From assembly GCA_001051155.2 (NCBI GenBank), contig JYIP02000006.1:1240001-1304000 (forward strand): a DNA stretch of 64,000 nt, in the 5' to 3' direction. Under the pieces are notes generated by a model. It made no database searches, was not told where the DNA came from, and saw only the letters and a program-made list of their open reading frames with translations. Position 1 is the first letter of the stretch; every line of letters begins with the position of its first letter. Origin of the DNA: Chrysoporthe austroafricana. Taxonomy: Eukaryota > Ascomycota > Sordariomycetes > Diaporthales > Cryphonectriaceae. Shown here piece by piece: positions 23,387 through 34,398 of this stretch. Position numbers and translations under genes: made by a program.

Positions 23387-24855
23387 ATGACTCCCTCAAG
23401 AGAAATGCCCATCCGGGACGGAATGCAGAGGGCCATGCGGGCACCCAGCGGTCTCAGCGTCTCGCCAACCGCCACATTCCACAGCCTGTCTCACAGCCTA
23501 GGCTCGGCCGTAGCACAGGAGGACACCGCAAAGCAGCTCAAGCCCTTCGAGACCACAGACATCAAGATCCTGCTCCTGGAAAACGTCAACCAGAGCGGCA
23601 GGGACATCCTCAAGGAACAGGGCTACCAGGTCGAGTTCTTGAAGACGTCTCTTCCTGAGGATGAGCTCATTGAGAAGATCCGGTGAGTATCATCTTATAT
23701 ACCCAATATGGAGAAGACTTGAGAGCTGACGGGCGCATCTGCAGTGACGTGCATGTCATCGGCATCCGCTCAAAGACCAAGCTGACCCAGAAGGTGCTGG
23801 CCGCGGCCAAGAACCTGCTCGTCATCGGCTGCTTCTGCATCGGCACCAACCAGGTAGACCTGGAGTATGCGGCCAAGAAGGGCATCGCGGTCTTCAACTC
23901 CCCCTTCGCCAACTCGCGCAGCGTCGCCGAACTCATCATCGCCGAGATCATCGTGCTGGCCCGGCAGCTTGGCGACCGCTCCATGGAGATGCACCGCGGC
24001 ACCTGGAACAAGGTCAGCTCCAAGTGCTGGGAGATCCGCGGCAAGACGCTCGGAATCATCGGATACGGCCACATCGGCGCCCAGCTGTCCGTGCTCGCCG
24101 AGGCCATGGGCATGGACGTCATCTACTACGACGTCATCACCCTCATGGCGCTGGGCACGGCGCGCCAGGTCGCCACGCTCGACGACCTGCTCGAGGAGGC
24201 CGACTTCGTCACCTGCCACGTGCCGGCCACGCCGGAGACCAAGAACATGATCTCGGCGCCGCAGCTGAACCGCATGAAGGACGGCGCGTACTTGCTCAAC
24301 GCCAGCCGCGGCACGGTGGTCGACATCCCCGCCCTCGTCAACGCCATGCGCAGCGGCAAGATCGCCGGCGCCGCGCTTGATGTCTACCCGCACGAGCCGG
24401 CCGCGAACGGCGACTACTTCACCAACGACCTCAACACGTGGGCGGAGGACCTGCGCGGGCTCAAGAACCTGATCCTCACGCCGCACATCGGCGGCAGCAC
24501 CGAGGAGGCGCAGCGGGCGATCGGCATCGAGGTGTCCGAGGCGCTCGTCAGGTACATCAACCAGGGCCTGACGGTCGGCAGCGTCAACCTGCCCGAGGTG
24601 ACGCTGCGCAGCCTGGGCCGCGAGGAGCAGAACAGCGCCCGCGTCATCTACATCCACAAGAACGTGCCTGGTGCCCTCAAGGACATCTACCGCATCCTGA
24701 TGGGCCACAACATCGACAAGCAGACGAGTGACAGCAAGGGCGACATCGCCTACATGATTGCGGACATCAGTGGGGTGCATATCAGCGACCTGAAGAGCAT
24801 CTCGGACGAGCTCAACTCCCTGAGCTCGAGGATCATGACCCGCATCCTGTTCTAA
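23387..24855 (+). CDS. SER33: D-3-phosphoglycerate dehydrogenase (serine biosynthesis)
   Basis: Two exons, 23387-23682 and 23745-24855; 468 residues, as in yeast Ser3/Ser33. It oxidises 3-phosphoglycerate to 3-phosphohydroxypyruvate with NAD, the first step from glycolysis to serine. The NAD site is TLGIIGYGHIGAQLS. The substrate Arg is in NASRGTVVDIP and the catalytic His in TPHIGGSTEEAQRAI. A C-terminal ACT domain starts around residue 395 (ARVIYIHKNVPGALKDIYRI) and senses serine. The N-terminal 55 or so residues are the variable fungal leader. The coding sequence is very GC-rich at third positions, which creates a long antisense open frame with no meaning. Confidence 0.95.
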
Positions 24856-27187
24856 GGCATGGCTGGTTCGCGGACGGCGTCTAGCCTGTAGGTGAGTGAG
24901 GTGGTTCGAGTTTTGGAAGGGTCTTCATGGTAGGAATGGGCCCCGCGACGGCAGTAAAAGAAAATTCAACAATTCAAGGTATCTCATGGGCGCAGGTGGG
25001 AGGCAAAAAAGAATAAAAAAAGGAGCAGCCTCCTCAGGGAAAGGTAGCATATTCAACAGCATTCGGACATTCAATATTAGACGAGTCCGCAGAGGTTTCT
25101 TCCGGGCACAATCAAATGCGTTTCACAGTACACTCTCATTATATATCTTCCTGATGTGTGTGGTGTCTTTTAAATTACGAGCTCGAGGCACGCCGCGTCG
25201 ACAGCTGCGCGGGACATGCTCGACAGCTCGAGCTGTTGAGCTGTGTAGCATCTCTAGCTACGGACGGACAGCACGAAAGCTAAGAGAACCATGGTTCTGT
25301 GGGGACTTGTAGGCGCGGGAAGTATCCGCGGAATAAGCCACTGCAACGTGAAGGGGGATGTCTGGGGCCTCGCGTTCTGGTAGTGCGGCTCTCGAGCCTC
25401 AGGGTAGCCTTGCATCCGGCGCGTATGTAAATCCTCTTGTCCCGTACCACCTGGCCGCCTGCAGCAGCACCACCTGTTTCATGAGGCCGAGTGGACAGGT
25501 GACGATCGCGAGAGGTCCGGCTGGTGGACCCCCACAGCCGTCGCAACGGTGGTTTCTGTGTGGCTCGTGCCATCGGAGATGAGGGTGTTCATGCAGAAGC
25601 AATGCGCATTGAAAGGATTCTCTGCAAGCCACGGCGAGCATGCCGATGTGGCGGCAGCCCGCCTATCGGGCCCATCGACAAGGGCTTCAGATCACACGCC
25701 GATGAAATTTGTTCTATCTGCTTATCGATTCTCTGAGCAACGGGCCCAGGAGAGGTTCGTCTGCGGGGGACGATGCTGCCCTCCTCGGGATGCAGATCGT
25801 TAAGGGGGGGTCGCTGGAAGATGGGGGGGTTTCTTTTTTTTTTTTTTTCTTTCTTTCTTTCTTTCTTTGGTGGTCGATATCTCATCCTGTTCGAAGCATG
25901 GCCTGGTTGGTGCCTCTCATGCCCGGGCGTGGGAGCGCTGGGGTAGAGGTGTACGTCCGTCCCCTGAGCTACCGTAGAATGTCTGTCACCCGCCAGCAGC
26001 CAAAGCCAGCGCGCCAGCCAGCAGCAGAAGGGAGCCATTGGTGACCATCTTAGGGTCTCTTAGCGCGGCTGGGAGAGGCGTAGAGCTGCTCGGCCCCTGC
26101 ATATACAGTTTTGTTTTAGCTCGAGCATGCATCCATGTGGCAGGCAGACCTGCACGCAGCAGAAACATCAACCAGAGGGTGTCGTGATACAGGGGCGTGG
26201 CATGGCATGGCACCGCAGAGATCACATAGCTCACCGTCCACCCGGCCTCGCCACCAGCCCGCGAGACTCCCAACAGGCAGAGAGGTCCTGGCCGCGCTGA
26301 GGGGCTGGCACGTCACCTTGCTGGCCCAAGCTCCGTAGCCCACCCGCGAGATCCTGACCTGACGGCACCAGACTGGGGTCCCACGGGTGGTGGCATTGGC
26401 ATTGGAGGGCCGGCCAGGGGGCTCCACTCTCCACTCTGGCGGGCAAAGCGTGGAGCGGTCAGTGAGCACGCACGCTGCGCTCCACCTATCCCACCCCCTA
26501 TCAGCCTACAGATCCCCAAGCTGAGGGACGCCGCAGACCGCCCGCATGAACGTGGGAGGCGAGACGAAGCGAGGCGTGCTGCTCAACCCGCCCTCCGACC
26601 TGGCCAGCGCAGCACCTTCTTCCCTGGTCCGGGCTAGCCTCGCTCGGAAACTATCCTGTCGCAGCTTGATGCACCTGCACACCTACCGTAGTACACCGCA
26701 GCAGGGCCAACTCGACTTCCGCTCCTCGTCCGGGTCTCGTCCTCGACGGCACGACACGACACGACACGGCACAGCATACCTCTCCCTCCAATACACAGCG
26801 AACGACCTGTCCAACCCGCGTGTCGACTCCCATTGTCACACGCAGGCCGGCACGTCCCAAGATCAACACACACACACACACCACCCCTCGACCCATCAGC
26901 CCTACTCTAGCTGGTCTCTCGGTCAGAGGCCACGCTGGTAGCGTTGATTGTATTTTTGGCCTGTCCAGTTCTTGATACCCTCTGACCTCCCCCCCTAAGA
27001 CTTTGGTAATTCCATCGCGAATGTCTCTTTCTTTCAGGGCCATTCGCCAGACTTGCTCCCGGTAGTGTCTATCAAAGACGGCCCTCCTCTCCTCTCCCTA
27101 CCTCTCTCCCTGCCTAGCCCGATCGATCAACGACAGACCGCCCTGCATCGTCCCTAGCCGACGAGGGCGCGATCCAGATCTCAGAAC
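24856..27187. other. Long intergenic region before the myosin gene
   Basis: 2.33 kb. It contains a T16-(CTTT)n microsatellite (about 25834-25868), a CGACA repeat (about 26749-26769) and a short CA repeat (about 26866-26880). C/T-rich sequence leads up to the myosin start. Open frames overlap on all strands but none shows a known domain. Promoter and long leader sequence is the simplest reading. Confidence 0.5.
25834..25868 (+). repeat. Poly-T followed by (CTTT)n microsatellite
   Basis: A run of about 16 T is followed by five CTTT units on the + strand, in intergenic DNA. It is probably a slippage-prone microsatellite. Confidence 0.8.
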
Positions 27188-30100
27188 ATGTCCTCGAACT
27201 ACGATGTTGGCACAAGAGCGTGGCAGCCCGATGCCACGGAGGGCTGGGTTGCTTCCGAGGTCACCAAGAAACAGGTCGATGGCGACAAGGTGGTCCTGAC
27301 CTTCCAGCTCGAGAATGGCGAGGTACGGCGCCCTCCCCCTCCCCCCCTTCTCAGAGAGACCGCACCGGTGGACAGGCTGGCAGACCTTCTGACACCCCGA
27401 GCAGGAAAAAGAGGTGAAGCTCACGCTGGCGGCCCTCGAGAGTGGCAATGACGAGTCGCTGCCTCCCTTGATGAACCCGACCATGCTCGAAGCCAGCGAT
27501 GACTTGACCAACCTTTCTCATCTAAACGAGCCAGCAGGTACGCATCTGTCAGAACCTCACCTGGTGCCAGACTTGATCCTGACCTGTGTCTCCCTCTCCG
27601 TCTAGTCCTCCAGGCTATCCGACTTCGCTATTTCCAAAAAGAGATCTACACATATTCCGGCATCGTGCTAATAGCTACGAACCCCTTCGCCCGTGTCGAC
27701 TCCCTCTACGTTCCCGGCATGGTCCAGGTATACGCTGGGAAACAGAGAGCGACCCAGGCACCGCATCTTTTCGCGATTGCCGAAGAGGCCTTTGCAGATA
27801 TGATCCGCGACAACAAGAACCAGACGATCGTGGTGTCTGGTGAGTCCGGTGCGGGAAAGACCGTGAGTGCTAAGTACATCATGAGATATTTCGCAACCCG
27901 GGAATCACCAGACAACCCCGGCGCCAAATCCAAGAAGGGCGCCGAGGCTATGAGCGAGACCGAAGAGCAGATCCTAGCCACCAACCCCATCATGGAGGCC
28001 TTTGGTAACGCGAAGACGACTCGAAATGACAACTCGTCCCGGTTCGGAAAGTACATCGAGATCATGTTCGACACAGAGACGAACATCATTGGCGCAAAGA
28101 TCAGGACGTACCTGCTGGAGCGGTCGAGATTGGTCTTCCAGCCCCTGAAGGAGCGGAACTACCACATCTTCTACCAAATGCTGGCAGGCATGTCCGAGTC
28201 GCAGAAAGCAGAACTGGCTCTCCTGCCGGTGGAGCAGTTCGAGTACCTCAACCAGGGTAACGCCCCGACCATTGACGGAGTCGACGACAAGGCCGAGTTC
28301 AAGGCAACGATGGATTCCCTATCGACAGTCGGTGTAGACGACGCGACCCAGAATGAGATCTTGAAGATGCTGGCTGGTCTTCTGCATCTAGGCAACGTCA
28401 AGATCGGTGCCTCACGCAACGACAGTGTGCTGGCTCCTTCCGAGCCCTCTCTGGAGAAGGCTTGTGCCATCCTCGGAATCGACGGGACCGAATTCGCCAA
28501 GTGGATTGTGAAGAAGCAGCTGATCACTAGGGGTGAGAAGATTATCTCCAACCTGTCTCAGGCCCAGGCTATTGTTGTCCGAGATTCAGTCGCCAAGTTC
28601 ATTTACTCAAGCTTGTTCGACTGGCTGGTTGAGATCATCAACCGTAGTCTCGCCACCGACGAGGTGCTGAGCCAGGTCAAGTCTTTCATCGGTGTGCTCG
28701 ATATTTACGGTTTTGAGCATTTCGCCAAGAACTCGTTCGAGCAGTTCTGTATCAACTATGCCAACGAGAAGCTGCAGCAGGAGTTCAACCAGCATGTGTT
28801 TAAGCTGGAGCAGGAAGAGTACCTGAAGGAGAAGATCGACTGGACCTTCATCGACTTTTCGGACAACCAGCCCTGCATTGACCTCATCGAGGGCAAGATG
28901 GGTATCCTGACGTTGCTTGACGAGGAGTCCAGGCTCCCCATGGGTTCGGATGACCAATTCGTCACGAAGCTGCACAGCAACTTTACCACCGGCGACAAGA
29001 GCAAATTCTTCAAGAAGCCTCGGTTCGGCAAGTCGGCCTTTACCGTGTGCCATTATGCTGTCGATGTGACGTACGAGTCGGAAGGTTTCATAGAAAAGAA
29101 CCGTGACACTGTGCCGGATGAGCATATGGCCGTCCTCAGGGCAAGCCAGAACACTTTCTTGGTCTCAGTGCTCGATGCCGCGGCGTCGGTTCGCGAGAAG
29201 GATGTTGCGTCGGCGACTACGAGCTCTGTCAAGCCTGCTGCGGGCCGAAAGATTGGTGTGGCTGTTAATCGCAAGCCTACTCTTGGCGGCATCTTCCGAT
29301 CTTCGCTGATCGAGCTGATGAGCACCATCAATAACACGGATGTGCACTACATCAGGTGTATCAAACCTAACGAGGCCAAGGAGGCGTGGAAGTTCGAAGG
29401 ACCCATGGTTCTGAGCCAGCTTCGAGCTTGTGGTGTCTTGGAGACTGTCAGAATCAGCTGCGCTGGATATCCTACTAGATGGACGTACGAGGAGTTCGCA
29501 CTGCGGTACTACATGCTGGTGCCGTCCAAGCAATGGACGTCCGAGATCCGACAGATGGCCAGTGCTATCTTGGCCAAGGCTCTCGGTGAGAGCACTGGAG
29601 GAGGTCAAGACAAGTACCAGCTCGGTCTCACCAAGATTTTCTTCCGTGCCGGTATGCTGGCCTTCCTCGAGAATCTCCGCACGAACAGACTCAACGACTG
29701 CGCGATCATGATCCAGAAGAACCTGAAGGCCAAGTATTACCGCCGCAGGTATCTCGAGGCCCGGGAGGCTGTTGTTCGCGTTCAGGCCCTTGCCAGAGCT
29801 TATGCGGCTAGGAGGCAAGCTCAGGAGCTGCGGACCACCAAAGCTGCCACCACCATCCAGCGCGTATGGCGTGGCCAAAAGGAGAGGAAGAAGTTTCTCC
29901 GCATCCGGGCCGACCTCGTCCTTGCTCAGGCCGCAATCAAGGGCTACCTGCGCAGAAAGGAAATTATGGAGACCCGCGTTGGCAATGCTGTATTGCTCAT
30001 CCAAAGAGTGTGGCGTTCAAGGAGGTCTCTCCGGACCTGGAGACAATATCGCAGGAAGATCATCCTTGTGCAGTCTTTGTGGCGTGGTCGGGTGGCCCGC

Positions 30101-32251
30101 AAGGAGTACAAGGTCCTCCGCACAGAGGCCCGCGATCTCAAGCAGATCTCCTACAAGCTCGAAAACAAGGTCGTCGAGCTTACTCAGTCTCTTGGTACTA
30201 TGAAGACCCAGAACAAGGAGCTCAAGAGCCAGGTCGAGAACTATCAGGGCCAGATCAAGTCATGGCAGGCCCGGCACAACGCACTGGAGGCCAGGACCAA
30301 GGATCTCCAGGCCGAGGCCAACCAAGCTGGTATCTCGGCAGCACGCCTCCAGGCTCTCGAGGCAGAGATGAAGGATCTGCAGGCACGCTTCGAAGAGTCC
30401 GCGGCCAACGTCAAGCGGATGCAGGAGGAGGAGAAGCAGCTGCGGGAAAGCCTGCGGGTTTCCAGCACCGAGCTAGAGGTCATGAAGACGGAGTCTACTC
30501 GTCACGAGAACGAGAAGAACAGTCTGCGCCAGCAACTTGTCGAGCTTCAGGATGCCCTGGAGCTCGCCAGGCGCCAGGCGCCCATCAATGGCGAGATGAA
30601 CGGCAATGGTATGCAACCGGTGGCCAATGGCCTCATCAACCTTGTCTCTTCCAAGAAGCCCTCGAAGAGACGCAGTGCTGGAGCCGAGATCCGGGACGTC
30701 GACCGCTTCAGCGGTGCTTACAACCCTCGTCCTGTCTCTATGGCTGTCACTGGTCGCCAAGCTGTCATGTCCGGCTCTACCCTGCAGGGCATCGACAGCA
30801 TCGAGATGGAGCTCGAGGCTCTGCTTGCAGACGAGGAGGGCCTGAACGAGGAGGTCACCATGGGCCTCATCCGCAACTTGAAGATTCCTTCTCCAAATAC
30901 CAACCCACCTCCCTCCGACAAGGAGGTCCTCTTCCCCTCCTACCTCATCAACCTTGTCACATCCGAGATGTGGAACAACGGCTTCGTCAAGGAGTCGGAA
31001 CGCTTCCTCGCCAATGTCATGCAATCCATCCAGCAGGAGGTCATGGCGCACGACGGCGACGAGGCCATCAACCCAGGTGCATTCTGGCTCTCTAATGTGC
31101 ACGAGATGCTCTCCTTCGTGTTCCTCGCTGAGGACTGGTACGAAGCACAGAAGACCGACAACTATGAGTACGATCGGCTGTTGGAGATTGTTAAGCACGA
31201 CCTCGAGAGCTTGGAGTTCAACATCTATCACACCTGGATGAAGGTGCTCAAGAAGAAGCTCAACAAGATGATTATCCCGGCCATCATCGAGTCGCAGTCG
31301 CTGCCGGGCTTCGTTACGAACGAGAATAACAGATTCCTCGGCAAGCTCTTGCAGACGAACTCTCAGCCCGCCTACAGCATGGACAACCTGCTCAGCCTGC
31401 TGAACAGTGTCTTCCGCGCCATGAAGGCCTACTACCTGGAGGACTCGATCATTACCCAGACCATTACCGAGCTGCTACGTCTGGTTGGTGTGACGGCCTT
31501 CAACGACCTGCTCATGCGCCGCAACTTCCTGTCTTGGAAGCGTGGTCTGCAGATCAACTACAACATCACTCGTATTGAGGAGTGGTGCAAGAGCCACGAT
31601 ATGCCTGAGGGCACTCTGCAGCTCGAGCACTTGATGGTAAGCGTCAGCAACTATTTTGCAATCGTGTATACGGCTAACAACCTGTGCAGCAAGCCACGAA
31701 GCTTTTGCAGCTGAAGAAGGCTACTCTGAACGACATCGAGATCATCCAGGACATTTGCTGGATGTGAGTCATGCCTGCCCAAATGTGACTTATGTTCGAA
31801 TATACTGATGACATATAGGCTCTCCCCTAACCAAATTCAGAAGCTTCTGAACCAATACCTTGTTGCCGACTACGAGCAGCCGATCAATGGAGAGATCATG
31901 AAGGCTGTGGCATCACGAGTTACTGAGAAGAGCGATGTCTTGCTCCTGCAGGCTGTCGATATGGACGACAGTGGCCCATACGAGATCGCTGAACCCAGAG
32001 TGATTACTGCTCTGGAGACTTACACGCCTTCATGTAAGCTCCCCGAACTACTCCCCTCGTCTCAAAACGTACAGTGACTGACAGTCTTCATAGGGCTGCA
32101 AACACCCCGCCTCAAGCGTCTTGCGGAGATTGTCTCCGCTCAGGCTATCGCTCAGCAGGAGAAGATGGAGTACGGCTCGCAGGACGGCTACGAGAACGGT
32201 GCCCTCGAGGAAGTAGACGAGATGCCCGAACCCATCGAAGCCAGCGCATAG
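27188..32251 (+). CDS. MYO5: Class V myosin heavy chain
   Basis: Six exons: 27188-27322, 27405-27537, 27606-31636, 31690-31763, 31819-32033 and 32094-32251; 1581 residues. It is an actin motor that carries vesicles to hyphal tips. An SH3-like N-terminus (residues 5-60) precedes the motor. The motor has the P-loop GESGAGKT (about 168-175), switch I NDNSSRFGK and switch II LDIYGFEHF. A lever arm with six IQ repeats starts near residue 780 (for example IQRVWRGQKERKKFL, ILVQSLWRGRVARKEY). Coiled coil runs from about 925 to 1090. A cargo-binding globular tail with the DIL domain fills residues about 1210-1520. Length and domain order match complete fungal myosin V, unlike class I (no SH3 tail) or class II. 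It starts MSSNYDVGTRAWQPD, as in relatives. Confidence 0.96.
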
Positions 32252-33073
32252 AGTGCGCGCCCGGGCTTAAGGCTATCCTCCACCACTTTTCCTCAGCAGT
32301 CCCCGCGGTCGTTCCTGCTATCGCCGTTTAAGAAGACCGACGGCGGCAGCAACACAACCAAGCCGAAGGGGAGCCCACTGCGTGACATTACGAATTGTGG
32401 TGGGAGCGCGATGCGGTATCGGCATCTGAGGAGCGAGAGTCGTTGAACTTGCTGCTAGTAGACGGAACGGGTAAATGAAGTCATGTATGATTGCCTCTGT
32501 TGTACGTGTATGTGTATGTTGTGAATGTTGGGCTGGGCTGGTTGACTTGGCGGCGTGGACCACTCACCGTTTCTTGATCCATACGTTCATACATACGTCC
32601 ATACATCCGTTCATCCTCTGGATTATTGCATGGGATAGTTGAAGAGAAAAGAGAGAAAGGGAGGAATTCAAAAAAGAAAATATGGATATAAGGCTGTTTC
32701 GAGTTCGAGAGTTCGTTTCGGTCAGCATTTCACAGTACCTATCTAGATTCGGCATGAGCGAGGGTGAGACGCGATGAGATGAATAAGATGAGACAAACTA
32801 CAAGCCATGACTATCTACAGAGTATGAAATCTACTTTGGGGGGGACCAGGGCAGACTGGCATCTATCGATGGAAAGGACCTACCCCACTTTTTTGAACCA
32901 ATGAGATGCTATGTCGCCCTGGTTATAATATATAAACCGCGGTACCGTTAGCTTTAACACCTATAGTCAACCTTACCGAGAAGCTCTCTCCTCACACAGA
33001 CAACAAAACCCAACTTCCTCGCTCCTCCCACGCGTCTCCCGGTAGAAAAAGAACAGGTCGAGCAGCGAACACG
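32252..33073. other. Intergenic, myosin 3' end and 2EXR-gene promoter
   Basis: 822 bases. A purine-rich stretch occurs near 32640-32680. A TATAATATATAAA-like element at about 32924-32937 lies some 140 bases before the next start and could be its TATA box. No gene is seen. Confidence 0.55.
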
Positions 33074-34154
33074 ATGGTCGGCTTCCGAGACCTCCCCGCC
33101 GAGGTGCGCGTGGTCATCTGGGACCTCTGCCTCCCCGACCTCAACACGCCCGAGATCCACTTCTACGATGCCGACAACATCTGGGCCGTCGGTCCCGCCT
33201 CTGCCGCGCCGGCGCTACAGGCGCCGGATGGGGAGACCAAGATTTTTATCGGCTTTCCTACGATCATGGTACGTGATGAGGGCGCGTGAAACCTACGGTG
33301 GCAATTATTTATTCATATTTATATACACTGAAACCCCCCCCCCAATGGTTTGCTCTCTTTCCTCTTTCCATCGTCAAATTGACGAGTCCTGGGTCTTGAG
33401 ACCTCGGCGCCCTCAGACTCACATATCTCATTGTTTTTTTTTTTTTTCTTTTTTATTATCATATTACTGTCTTCCTCCGCCTCCAAAGTGATCATTTATC
33501 GCTGACGAAACTGAATAGCACATATGCTGGGAGTCGCGAGACTATGCAAAGAGCCACCTCACCTTCATGGAGGACCGGGGCGCCTCCGTAGAGGTCCCCT
33601 GCCGCCCGTACCGCCCAGAGGAGGACATTTTCTTCGTGCACGCGTGCGACTTCGAGCAGTTCGTCAACGCGATGGACGATGCCATCGATAAGGAGTACAA
33701 CCAACGCGGCCGTGAAGGAGCGCAGATGGTCTTCCACCAGACCATCCGCCACCTGGCCGTCGACTCTGCCGTGATGGACGACAGCAGCCTGGTGGGACCC
33801 GAGTTCCACCTGCCCTGGATGACGGCGCTGCGCAAGTTATCGATCGTGTTCAGCAAGCCCTGCCCGCGGAAGAAGAAGGGGGACAAGAGCCAAGGTAGGG
33901 CAGACGAGAACAAGGCCAAGGTAGACGAGAGCCGGCGGTGCATGCTAAGGAAGTTTCCCGAGAAGAAGGGTCGGCTGCTCGGGGGCAGGCGCGCGGAGAC
34001 CGTCAACGTAGAGAGGTTCATGTATGACCTCGAGGACGACTCGATGTTCTGGGACCACACTGATACGAAGTTCGCGCCCTGGGATGAAGCGACCGGCGAG
34101 TGGCTCTTTGATATGGAGGCCGTGGAACTGGTCAAGGTACCTGTGTGGATTTAG
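33074..34154 (+). CDS. 2EXR-domain protein of unknown function
   Basis: Two exons, 33074-33268 and 33519-34154; 276 residues. The N-terminus reads FRDLPAEVRVVIWDLCLP, the F-x-x-L-P-x-E-(L/V)-R-x-x-(I/V)-W signature of the fungal 2EXR family. IHICWESRDYAKSH then corresponds to the second conserved block (the one reading V-C-x-E-S-R). The rest is charged, ending FDMEAVELVKVPVWI. The biochemical role of 2EXR proteins is unknown; they are abundant and variable in Pezizomycotina. The intron is long for the window (250 bases), with a C9-10 run and a T-rich tract. The gene lies tail to tail with a HET-domain gene. Confidence 0.8.
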
Positions 34155-34398
34155 ATGGTGAAGGGCGCGGGCTTGCGAGACGGAATTCGGTGAGTACGCC
34201 AGGTCTCATGAAGACTGCTGAAAGAGCACACGCGGAGGGGACTGATCTTGACCTGAACGCTGGTGGATCGAGGAGGCGTCATTGCGTTCGTCAATTACGG
34301 AAATTTACGTGTACTATTATGGGCCATTCGAGTCAACACGATAAAACCTCGCTAGGAATGGTCATATTCAGCCTCGCTTGTATTATTTAAATGCAACC

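Noticed and set aside
23770..24780. 336-codon - strand open frame, Val/Asp/His/Arg-rich
   Set aside because: Antisense shadow of the GC-rich PGDH coding sequence.
29866..31095. 409-codon second frame on the + strand
   Set aside because: Lies wholly inside the myosin V lever arm and tail in another frame; Gly/Arg/Gln-rich with no domain.
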